DNA of 64,000 nucleotides from Hypomesus transpacificus (lineage: Eukaryota; Chordata; Actinopteri; Osmeriformes; Osmeridae): contig NC_061078.1 in NCBI RefSeq assembly GCF_021917145.1, positions 518,529 to 582,528 of the forward strand, in the 5' to 3' direction. The position numbers and the translations under genes are program-made. Position 1 is the stretch's first letter, and the number at the start of each line of letters is the position of its first letter. The notes under the pieces are model-generated. The model had not been told where the DNA came from and ran no database searches. It saw nothing but the letters and a program-made list of their open reading frames with translations. Of the stretch, positions 1 to 20,500 are shown one piece after another.

Positions 1-3000
1 CTGCAAAGCCTGGGCTAGCCTGTCCACGCAGAGCTGGGCATGTGTGTCGCCAAGCGCGTCGGCGTGTATGTCGCTGAGCGTGTCGGCGTGCGTGTGGGAG
101 TGTGTGTTCTCCAGCAGACGGGCCAGGTCGGAGGTGAGCAAGGACAGCTGGTCCAACTGCAGCAGAGCCAGACGACCCAGAATGCCTTTATCCGTCAGGA
201 CCGCCGGCAGGAGCAGCAGCACCTGGGGACACGCACACGCACCACATCAACACACGCACAACATCAACACACGCACAACATCAACACACGCACATGCATA
301 AATCGACACACGCATTACATAGACACACGCATTACATCGACACGCACAGGCATTGCATCGACACACGCATTACATCGACACACGCATTACATCGACACAC
401 GCACACGCATTACATCGACACACGCATTACATCGACACAAGTACACGCATTACATCGACACACATACACACAGACAGTAACACACCTGTAGAACACTCAA
501 GTGAAGGGCGGAGAAGAGGGCTCCAACATCTGTCGTCCCATTGGTCAGACTCGGCTTCCCTTCCCGCCTGTAGGCCAACGGGGCTTTGACACACCAGCGC
601 ACCAGGCCAGCCAGGGGGGTGAGGTCCAGGGAGCTGATTGGCTGGCTGGCAGAGACGGGCGTGTTCAGGAAGGTGATGAGAATGAGACTGGGATCCTCCT
701 GCAGCCAAGACATCACCATGGACACGAGATCTACTGGAGGACACAGCTCCCCTATACACGCACACACAAGTTGCAGAAGGTCAGGGTGGGGTAGGGATCA
801 GGGTGGGGGTAGGGATATGGGTCAGGGTGGGGGTCAGGGTAGGGATAGAGGTCAGAGTATGGGTCAGGTACCTGAGGAGAGGTCGTACAGGGTGGTAACC
901 GCAGTGATGAACTGGCAGCAGAAGCGAGGGCTTGAGCGGTGGATGTTCCGTAGGGTGGGAACCGAACCTGGAACCAGGCTGCAGTAGTCGTCCACCAGTA
1001 CCCTGGCCAGACGCACACAACAGCCACGGTGGCTCCTCTGTCAATATACACACATACAAACATACCTCTGCAGGTTATATTTCATATTTACACTCAAGTA
1101 CATAAATATATACATACACATATAAACATAAATATATCTATACAAACACTGTACACAGACATACTGTGTATACAGTACACAAATTTATACAGTATATACA
1201 TTTATACACGCACTCAAAATCCAAGCACACACACACACACAAAGTAACAAGTGCCAACCAGAGGAGAGGAGGGAAAACTGTAGGATAACTGTGTCTGACT
1301 CACCTGTAACCAGGTAGCAGCACATTCCAGGATAGAGACCCTGCCAACAGCAATTGCCATAGAAACCAGTTTACATAGCAATGCCATGCGGCTGTCGTCC
1401 GCCTGGTTGCCTTGGAGACCGAAGAGGGCAGAGAAGATGAGCTGTCTCACAGCATCCCGACTCTGCTCCAGGAAACAGCTGCACATGATCTCCAACAGCT
1501 GCAGCTCCTGAAGGGCACTCATCCTCTATACACACATACACACACCGTATACACACACCATATACATACATACACACAGGTATATGTATACACATTCAGC
1601 TGCACATGATCTCCAACAGCTGCAGCTCCTGCAGAGCTCTCTACTTTGTTCAGTCTACTGTGAACACAATGTATAATAAATACTATATTTGAATAAAGCT
1701 GTTCTAAATGTCTGTGAGGAGGTCAGGGTTACCCAGGGTAGAGTCTTTTGGTAGAGTTTATGGTGTAGGGCTGCAACAACGAATCGATTAAAATCAATTA
1801 TTAAAAGCGTTGGCGACGAATTTCATTATTGATTCGTTGTGTCGCGCGATTATTACACCACTCAATAAGTTGCAGAGATGTTTGTTTATTAAATACAAAA
1901 GTTTAGTTGAGCGCGGAGCAAAGCGGAGGTAGAGGAAAGACCATCGGAGAGACGTTGATGAGTAACGTTGTTCTGAAACACATGGCGGAGAAATCAGTAC
2001 GACTTAAGTCATCCAAGGTGTGGGAGCATTTCACACTAAATACATCGAAAAAGTGTGTTAATTGACCGAGGTGAAGTTAGTTTCATATTCGACATTTGTC
2101 TCACATTCGGAAGACGCTACTTTGCAGTGTCGCGCTAGGGACCGGGCGAAAACTACCCATACCATTTTGAAAAATTTAGACTTTTATAATATTTTTATGA
2201 ATATAAAACCTCAGACAGAAAGCAGAGTATCATAACAATGTCTGGTATACTTCCACAGCCTTTACGTTTTCAATTAAGTTTCAAATAAAATGATAGAAAA
2301 TCACTAATCTTTGAAAATAGCTTAAAGGTCACATGACATGCTGTTTTTAGATGCTTTTATATAGGCCTTAGTGGTTCCCTATTACTGTATCTGAAGTATC
2401 TTTCCCGATATTCAGCCTTGGTGCATAATTACAGCCACTACCAGCAGTCCCACAATGAGCTTTCCTCAAAACGCGCTGTTTCTGTGTCTGTAGCTTTAAA
2501 TGCTAATGAGGAGGAGAGGGGCGGCAACATACGCTAATGTTTACAATGGATGTATGCAATGGCTCATAGCCCCTGTTGCTGTAAGGTGCCTCGAATTTAG
2601 CCATTCTCATCTGATCACCCTGGTTTGCAGAGGTGCACACACAGTCATTTCAATGAGGAGAAAGGCGGATATCGCGCGCGCCATAACACCAACAGCAGAA
2701 CGGTTATCCAAATAACAAAGAAGTGTACAACACTCGCGTTACAGCGTTTGTAGTCACACACATACACTTGATGCCATCTACCTTTACATTAGCAACAGTA
2801 ACTCATCTGTTAGCTGCAGAGCTAATGTTACAGCCACATTCTAAAGGTAGCAAGCTAGGTAACCATATACAGTAAAGCAACAAAATGATATAGCGTTAGT
2901 TAACTTACTTGTCCAAGGTTTGTAGCTTGACCAAGGAGAGTTAGTAATGATCCAGAATTTAATTTCAGCAAGGCCAGCTTTGCTTTGGCTCAAGTTGAGG

Positions 3001-4175
3001 AAACAGTGGCTGAAAAGTTTGGCGCAGACATATAAAACTTTGGGAAGTTGTGTCGGCGCATTTCCAGCTAAAATAAAATGAAGATATTGGTTGCGCAGAG
3101 GCTTGGATGAACTAACTAAAAAAAAGACTTTTGTTTTGATTTGTACATCCAAACACAGAGCAACTATTATGCTTAGTTCGTTTGCTAGCAATGTCTCTCC
3201 AGGAAAAAACGATATCGCACTTGCCTTTGCACGATCGTAGCTCAGTTTCTCATGGGCGGGCCAGATTATCTGGGCGGGCAAAGCAGAGAGGGGAGGTAAC
3301 CTTCCTCCTTGTGACGTCACAAGGAGGAGATTTTCAAACAGAGCAATTGAGCCTTCATTTTCTCAAAGTCGGAGAAGAACACCCAGGGCTTGGTTTACAC
3401 CTATCGAAGATTCTAGCCACTGGGGGACCAAAGGCAGGCTAGGGGAACTCATATTAATGTTAAATAACCTCCTGAAGTGAAGTTTTCATGTCATGTGACC
3501 TTTAATCCTCGCCCACTTATATTTTATTTTATTGTATTCCACTTACTATTGCTAGTTTAAGTACCCTTAGTATAGTTAGACCACATATTTAAATTTAAGA
3601 TTCCTATATGTTTATTGTATGCACCTTCCTGCCAAAGCAAATTCCTTGTCTGTGCAAACTTTCATGGCGAATAAATACCATTCTGATTAACTTTTTTCAA
3701 AATTGTGTCAAAAAATCTTACATATACACCAGATTATTCTAATAGTCTGGCCTACTTCCACAACCTTTCAATTTTCAAAAATGTTTTAAACAAACCAAAA
3801 ATGTATGCTTTTGTTTTTTTCCCCAGATTCATCGATTAATCGAAAAAAGAATGACAGATTAATCAATTACTAAAATAATCGTTAGTTGCAGCCCTAGTAT
3901 GGTGTGTATGGTGTGGTAAGCCCCAGAAGCCTCCCCAGAAGCCTCCCCGCCGCTCCGCCCATGGGTGGGGTATGTGGTGTTACCCTGGGGGGGGGGTGTC
4001 GGTCCTTGGGCGTGTGCAGGATGAACTCCTCCACCAGCTCCAGAGTGGGCGTGTCCACCGCAGGGGCGGAACTGTTCTGTACCTGGCCACTCAGGTAAAT
4101 ATCCAGGTGATACAGAAGCTCCTTGGCTGCACTCAGCGAGTCACGGCGCAGCAGAGACTGGCGGATGTCCCCCAT
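1..4175 (-). CDS. ints15: Integrator complex subunit 15 (C7orf26 family), 5' part, cut by the window edge
   Basis: INTS15 is a subunit of the nuclear Integrator complex, which acts on RNA polymerase II transcripts including snRNAs. Five coding exons can be read on the minus strand: 4175-3984, 1525-1304, 1037-872, 751-486 and 222 to the edge. Phases agree throughout, giving about 356 residues. The start is MGDIRQSLLRRDSLSAAKE, which closely matches the vertebrate family start. Further recognisable blocks are LQELQLLEIMCSCF (exon 2), VDDYCSLVPGS and SPRFCCQFITAVT (exon 3), DPSLILITFLNTP and RWCVKAPLAYRR (exon 4), and CVDRLAQALQ (exon 5). The C-terminal part lies outside the window. Intron 1 (3983-1526) holds a nested pair of DNA transposons. 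The gene is head to head with rgs11, 1.1 kb between start codons. Assignment is from remembered family sequence and is strong. Confidence 0.9.
238..478. repeat. CA-rich minisatellite in ints15 intron 4
   Basis: About 19-bp units built on cacacgcattacatcgaca are repeated through the intron between coding exons 4 and 5. The left end is a slightly different version (acacgcacaacatcaac). It stops a few bases before the exon 4 donor at 485. Open reading frames through it are repeat artefacts. Confidence 0.85.
1597..1631 (-). repeat. Extra copy of the start of ints15 exon 2
   Basis: These 35 bases are identical to 1476-1510, which lie inside coding exon 2 close to its acceptor. The two copies are 121 bp apart and separated by CA-rich sequence. 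The extra copy sits in intron 1, upstream of the true exon in the direction of transcription. Confidence 0.85.
1766..3896. mobile_element. hAT-like DNA transposon in ints15 intron 1
   Basis: The ends form inverted repeats. The left end begins TAGGGCTGCAACAACGATT-like sequence, and the right end reads the same in reverse (AATCGTTAGTTGCAGCCCTA). Flanking 8-bp sequences are ttatggtg (1758-1765) and gtatggtg (3897-3904), an 8-bp target duplication with one change, as expected for hAT elements. No intact transposase is visible. The interior carries a second, nested element at 2326-3501. Confidence 0.8.
2326..3501. mobile_element. Kolobok-like element (TTAA target site) nested in the hAT element
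   Basis: The element is flanked by TTAA on both sides (2322-2325 and 3502-3505) and has perfect 15-bp inverted ends, AGGTCACATGACATG. A TTAA target site together with AGG-starting ends fits Kolobok or piggyBac-type elements. I favour Kolobok because a similar element at 46171 carries a THAP domain. No conserved protein is recognised inside, although a 159-codon open frame lies on the minus strand (2841-3320). Confidence 0.7.
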
Positions 4176-5296
4176 GCCTGCAACAGGGTTTGCAACACCT
4201 AACCCTAACCCTGTCAAATTAACAACACTTCAGTCCTTCTACACACTGACCGTCACAATAACCTGACAATGATAGCCCTTACAACCAAGTCCTAGCTCCG
4301 CACAACATCAACCAGGTTAGGTTAGCTAGGATGCTGGCGGGTGTAGACTACAACATGCCGATTGTCTCGTTGTGCACGGTTGCCTTCGCGCAACTAAGTT
4401 TGACCCTGCACTTACCCATTTCACTTTGAAAAGTTACATGCAACTGTACAAGCTATTCTGCTAGATTATTGTGCTGTCTAGTTGGCTAAGAGGCTACAGC
4501 TGCGGAAGCTAGCCATCTTATAGAAGCTATGTAGGTGAGCTAATTTCGCTATCTTTAGCCAGGTCCCGCTGCGGCACGTGCGCTGCACAAATTACTTTAT
4601 TATTACTGTATATTTATAAATTTAGCAAACGCTTTTATCCAAAGTAGTGGTTCCACAGTTTGGCTGTAATTCTCACCTGTTTAACATGAACACTTGATTC
4701 CCACTAACAGAAGCAGGAGCGCAGAGAGAACGCACAGTACCTTGAAATACAACACTTCTTGTATTTCCTGTTGTACGGGTGTCTCAGTAGGACAAACAGT
4801 ATTATGCTAAATCGTATTTTGTTCAATCGCGATTAAAGTTAATGAAACTCCGTGGAAGAGTTGACGTCATGTTGGTTTAGTTATTATACTGATGTTATGC
4901 TGGATGTGAATAGTTATTACTATAGTTGTGTTAGATGTCCTAAGTCTTTGTGTAATGTTTCTGACTCTGGATGCCGTTGACGTGATTCAGCTCGTAATTA
5001 GAGTTTTGAGAGATTCAGTGAAACGGTGCTGCAAGACTAGGCTATGGCAACATGTAATCCATACATGCGATGCGTTTTCACTTTAATTTAAATAAGATTT
5101 GTAGTGTTACACAAATACTTTGCATCTGTATAATCCGTTTTAATCCAAAAGGGGTGAGGGGGCAGCACGATCCACAGCGTCATCCACGGAGATAAAAGTG
5201 GTGCTGTCGCGCGCTTTCAATTCGGTTGAGTTTTGCCATAGCGGAGAGCATTACCGAGAACGCAGAACATTACCGAGAACGCAGAACATTACCGGG
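4176..5296. other. Spacer between the ints15 and rgs11 start codons
   Basis: The two genes diverge from this 1.1-kb stretch, which presumably holds both promoters and 5' untranslated regions. No TATA box or coding exon was recognised. A short direct repeat of taccgagaacgcagaacat lies just before the rgs11 start (about 5250-5290). Confidence 0.5.
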
Positions 5297-15226
<9,930 letters not shown>

Positions 15227-15551
15227 TCGCCGTAGCAACTAAATGTGATCACCACCATCGCTTTGTTACCATAGAAACATATCCACTGCATGTCTCTGGT
15301 TTGCAGGCCCCTCGCCCTTAGAACTGGAGTGTAAGCCCCAGCCTCTTTTCTAGAGTAATTCCTCCTCCTCCACTGTGCGGAATAGAACCTATTGTGTATA
15401 TGTGCCTATAACGGGTGTTAGTACGGGTGCAGTCGGGGGGGGGGGGGAGCTGTGTGTGCACTATGTTTGGGCGGGTGGGTAGCGTGAGTTGTTGACAGTC
15501 AAGTCCTGTTGTTGTTGTTGTTGTTGTGGTCTGATGATGCATGTTCATTTC

Positions 15552-15557
15552 AATAAA
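15552..15557 (+). terminator. rgs11: Poly(A) signal of rgs11
   Basis: AATAAA lies 326 bp after the stop codon and is followed by T/G-rich sequence, so the 3' untranslated region is short. Confidence 0.7.
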
Positions 15558-15974
15558 AGCCATGCTTACATTCTGCATCTGCATGCTCGAATCACTGTCT
15601 TCCAGTATACACACACAACCAGATAAGTACATACACACACACACACACCAACAGATAAGCAGACACACACAGCCAGATGTAACTCCAGCCTGGAGATTAT
15701 CCTTAATCCAACTGCTTCCTTTGCTCAGCCTTCTCTGTGGTTAAACAGCCAATCAGAGCTGTGCTGCCATGAGGAGATACAGCTAAGCCAATCAGAGTGC
15801 CAGTATACACACAGCATGCTCCCTTGACAGAATAAAAGGAACTCAAGATGTGTATCTTGATTTTTAACAAAAACTTTATCTTCCAGTGCATTGCTCTTCA
15901 GAATCACAAAATTAATACAAACAAAAACAATATATTAAAATCAAATATAATTAATTGTATCTTCCATCTTCCTG

Positions 15975-16090
15975 TAATGTCTACACACACTAGAATGTCT
16001 ACGCACACTAGAATGTCTACACACACTAGAATGTCTACACACACTAGGATGTCTACGCACACTAGAATGTCTACACACACTAGAATGTTG
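15975..16090. repeat. 18-bp tandem repeat
   Basis: Units of tagaatgtctacacacac are repeated about six times between the ends of rgs11 and pgap6. Confidence 0.9.
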
Positions 16091-16409
16091 ACCCACATAA
16101 AGGAGAGAAGGAACAAAGAAAGCACATGCATTAAACATTTACAATCATTATGTGCAAATAAACATCTACATTTATCCTTTTGCACAGGTGCGAGAGGGAT
16201 GGAGACAGAGGGAAAGAGGAGACAGAGAGAAAAGAGATATTCAAATACGGAGAGCGAGAGAGATTCAGACATGGAGAGCGAGAGAGAGATTCAGACTGAG
16301 AGACAGAGGAAAATGAGGCATCAATAACTAATCAGAAATATATTTACATTCATTACCAGTCCTTATTTAAACACATGATAATAAGCCCCACACACACACA
16401 CACACACAC

Positions 16410-16415
16410 TTTATT
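16410..16415 (-). terminator. pgap6: Candidate poly(A) signal for pgap6
   Basis: TTTATT on the plus strand is AATAAA for the minus-strand gene, 1.15 kb past its stop codon. If used, the pgap6 3' untranslated region contains the minisatellite and the hairpin element below. No nearer signal was noted. Confidence 0.4.
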
Positions 16416-16454
16416 TCTGTCATTATAGAAAGTGCTTTAAAAATGTTGCTTTTT

Positions 16455-17262
16455 AGAGTACGTAGAGGATGGGGGTGGAGGGTATAAGGGTGGAGGGGAT
16501 GAGGGTGGAGGGGATAAGGGTGTAGGGGATGAGGGTGTAGAGGATGAGGGTGTAGAGGATGGGGGTGTAGAGGATGGGGGTGTAGAGGATGAGGGTGGAG
16601 GGGATGAGAGTGGAGGGAATAAGGGTGGAGGGGATGGGGGTGGAGGGGATGGGGGTGGAGGGAATAAGGGTGGAGGGGATAAGGGTGTATAGGATGAGGG
16701 TGTAGGGGATGAGAGTGTATAGGATGGGGGTGAAGGGGATGAGGGTGTAGGGGATGAGGGTGTATAGGATGGGGGTGGAGGGTATAAGGGTGTAGGGGAT
16801 GAGAGTGGAGGGGATGAGGGTGTAGAGCAGGGGTGTCGAACTCCGGTCCTCGAGGGCCGCTGTCCTGCATGTTTTAGATTTTTCCCTGCTCCAACACACC
16901 TGATTCAATTAAATGGTTTGTTATAACGACCCTTCATTCAAATCAGGTGAGCTGGATCAGGGAAACATCTAAAACATGCAGGACAGCGGCCCTCGAGGAC
17001 CGGACTTCGACACCCCTGGTGTAGAGGATGAGGGTGGAGGGGATGAGGGTGTAGGGGATGAGGGTGGAGGGGATGAGGGTGGAGGGGATGAGGGTGTAGA
17101 GGATGAGGGTGGAGGGGATGAGGGTGGAGGGGATGAGGGTGGAGGGGATGAGGATGTAGGGGATGAGGGTGGAGGGGATGAGGGTGGAGGGGATGAGGGT
17201 GTAGGGGATGAGGGTGGAGGGGATGAGGGTGGAGGGGATGAGGGTGGAGGGTACAGAGACAG
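16455..17262. repeat. Minisatellite of ggatgagggtg(t/g)agg units
   Basis: Units of 16 bp (ggatgagggtggagg and variants) run through this stretch and are interrupted only by the inserted element at 16828-17018. The unit length not being a multiple of three keeps all frames open for long stretches, so the 100-170 codon ORFs are not genes. Confidence 0.9.
16828..17018. mobile_element. Palindromic hAT-type MITE inside the minisatellite
   Basis: Two arms of about 51 bp, starting CAGGGGTGTCGAA and ending CACCCCTG, are almost perfect inverted repeats. The 8-bp flanks gtgtagag (16820-16827 and 17019-17026) are identical, as in hAT insertions, although the host repeat itself contains this word. The RNA would fold into a long hairpin. 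A relative lies at 45319-45462. Confidence 0.8.
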
Positions 17263-17304
17263 GAGGAAGACATGATTGGTCAGAAGAAAGAGCACCAGTG
17301 ATTA

Positions 17305-17560
17305 ACAATGATGTTGTGTGTGAAGTGTGTAGTGTGTGAGGTGTGTAGTGTGTGAGGTGTGTAGTGTGTGAGGTGTGTAATGTGTGAGGTGTGTAGTGTG
17401 TGAGGTGTGTAATGTGTGAGGTGTGTAGTGTGTGAGGTGTGTAGTGTGTGAGGTGTGTAATGTGTGTAGTGTGTGAGGTGTGTAATGTGTGAGGTGTGTA
17501 GTGTGTGAGGTGTGTAGTGTGTGAGGTGTGTAGTGTGTGAGGTGTGTAGTGTGTGAGGTG
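17305..17560. repeat. Minisatellite in the presumed pgap6 3' untranslated region
   Basis: Units of aggtgtgtagtgtgtg (about 16 bp) run to within ten bases of the pgap6 stop codon. Confidence 0.85.
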
Positions 17561-17568
17561 TGTGTGTT

Positions 17569-20500
17569 CTAAGTGACAGTGTACAGCTCGTCCTTAGTGC
17601 CCTGGCAGAGTGTGTATCCACAGACGCGTGGCCACCAGGACCCCCAGGGGTGTGTGTGTGTGTGTCGAGGGGGCAGCAGGAACACCACACTGACGGCCAC
17701 CAGCACGTGCCACAGGGAGTGTATGTACAGGTAGTTGTCCTCCGTCTCAGCGAACACGTAGAGACACACCCCCACCAGGGCACTGCCCAGACCAGGCAGC
17801 AGGAAACATACCCAGCGACGCCACAAGGGGGGGTAACACTGTCGCCTGCTCACCCCCCGGTACACCTGCACACACCATACACACATACACACCATACACA
17901 GACAAACATACATATACACACCATAAAGACATGAGAACATGGTCCTTGTGTGCTCTGAAGACAAAAGCTGTGTTTGATGTGTGGTGTGTGTGTGGAGTGT
18001 GTGTGGTGAGTGTGTGTGGTGAGTGTGTGTGGTGTGTGTGTATGGTGAGTGTGTGTGTGGTGAGTGTGTGTGGGGAGTGTGTGTGGTGTGCGTGGTGTGT
18101 GTGTGTGTACTGACCCAAGTGGACAGCATGGCCAGAGCAGCACACAGCACGGGTCCCAGCATGTTCCACAGACCTCTCCTGTCCAGCTGCAGCGACATGG
18201 CTATCAGCATCGCACCTAACATGAACACAGTCTAACACACACATGGCTATCAGCATAGCACCTAACATGAACACAGTCTAACACACACATGGCTATCAGC
18301 ATAGCACCTAACATGAACACAGTCTAACACACACATGGCTATCAGCATAGCACCTAACATGAACACAGTCTAACACACACCTGGCTATCAGCATAGCACC
18401 TAACATGAACACAGTCTAACACACACATGGCTATCAGCATAGCACCTAACATGAACACAGTCTAACACACACATGGCTATCAGCATAGCACCTAACATGA
18501 ACACAGTCTAACACACACATGGCTATCAGCATAGCACCTAACATGAACACAGACATGGCTTACGAATTTGAGTGTGTGTCTCATATATTTGAGTGTGTGT
18601 GTGTCTTACATATTTGAGAGTGTCTGGGAGGCGGGCCATGCAAAGGATGGTGACCCAGATGGAACACACGGAACCCAGGAAGTCACAGAACTGTAGCGCG
18701 TCGTAGTCCATGATGCACAGAACCGCAACACCAGGCTGGTCACACGCATGGTAGAACTGCACACACACAACGTGCACACAATACGCACAGACACACCGTG
18801 CACACAATACACGCACACACACACCATGCACACAATACGCACACACACAACATGCACACAATACACACACACACAACATGCACACAATACGCACGCCACA
18901 CACCATGCACACAATACGCACACACACAACATGCACACAATACACACACACAATACACGCACACAGACACCATGCACACAATACACACACACAATACACG
19001 CACAAACAGACACCATGCACACAATACGCACACACACCATGCACACAATACGCACAGACACCATGCACACAATACGCACACACACCATGCACACAATACG
19101 CACACACACACCATGCACACACACACCATGCACACAATACGTACACACACACGATACGCACGCCGCACACCATAAACACACAATAAGACACGGTGGGTTA
19201 TGGTTTTTCGTATAAATTGTCTTATTAATCAATCAGTCAAAGTAATCTCTATCTTTAATGTTTAAACTTGTGAAACATCTATACTAGTTAATTTGAGTTA
19301 TTAGAATTATTCTTAAACACTAGCTAGCCTGGTGTGTGTGGATGTATGTATGTATGTATGTGTGTGTGTGTGGATGTATGTATGTATGTATGTGTGTGTG
19401 TGTGTGTGCATTACCGTGGAAAAAAACATTGTGAAGAGGTATACAGCAGCCTCAGTGAAGTAGCAGCGTTGCATAGCAACCACGATGGCAGGGATGAAGA
19501 GGAGGTTACTGAGCGTGAGCAGAAGAACGGCCGTTACCTGGCGACTGTAGGACAGTGCCGACGAGCCGTCAGTGCAGCCCCACCCACTCCACCCTGCACA
19601 CACACACCACACACGCACACACCATACATATTCATATCCAAATCTTCAATAATCAGTATTAATTTATGCAACATTTCTTGTAAATTAGTTAAACAGTCAA
19701 GTAATCTACAGGTACTGTTATGGTTAGGTCGTACAAATAACATAAAAACTATTGTAGCTTGCTTAGTTGCCAGATAGTTGGCTATCGGGATGTGTGTGTA
19801 TGAGTGTGGGTGGGTGAGTGTGTGTGTGTGTGTGTATAAGTGTGTTTGTGTATAAGAGTGTGTATGAGTGTGTGTGTGTATGAGTGTGTGTATGTGAGTG
19901 TGTGTATGAGTGAGTGTGTGTGTGAGTCCTACCAGCCTTGCAGGTACAGGCAGCGTAAATGAAGCTGTGTGTATGAGTGAGTGTGTGTGTGAGTGTGTGT
20001 GTGAGTCCTACCAGCCTTGCAGGAACAGGCGGGGTAAATGAAGCTGTGTGTGTGTATAAGTGTGTATATGAGTGTGTGTGTGTGTGTGAGTGTGTGTGTG
20101 AGTCCTACCAGCCTTGCAGGAACAGGCAGCGTAAATGAAGCTGTGTGTGCGTATTACATTTACATTACATTTATTCATTTAGCAGACGCTTTTATCCAAA
20201 GCGACTTCCAAGAGAGAGCTTACAAAAGAGCATAGGTCACTGATCATGACAACGAGATAGTCCCAAACATTGCAAGTAGCCAAAACATGAAGCATACATT
20301 GTGAAAAGCTAAACAAGTGCCAAAAGGGAAGACCCATAAGAGCATGCAGTTATACAAGTTACAAATTAAACAACATGAACCACAAAAGTGCAGGACTGTA
20401 CCTGTAGAAGAACAATCAACAGTAAAATATAAGTGTGTATATGAGTGTGTGTATGAGTGAGTGTGTGTGTGAGTCCTACCAGCCTTGCAGGAACAGGCAG

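Noticed and set aside
17569-17620. KDEL retrieval signal at the pgap6 C-terminus (TKDELYTVT)
   Set aside because: The KDEL is followed by four more residues and the protein is a multi-pass membrane protein, so it cannot act as a C-terminal retrieval signal.
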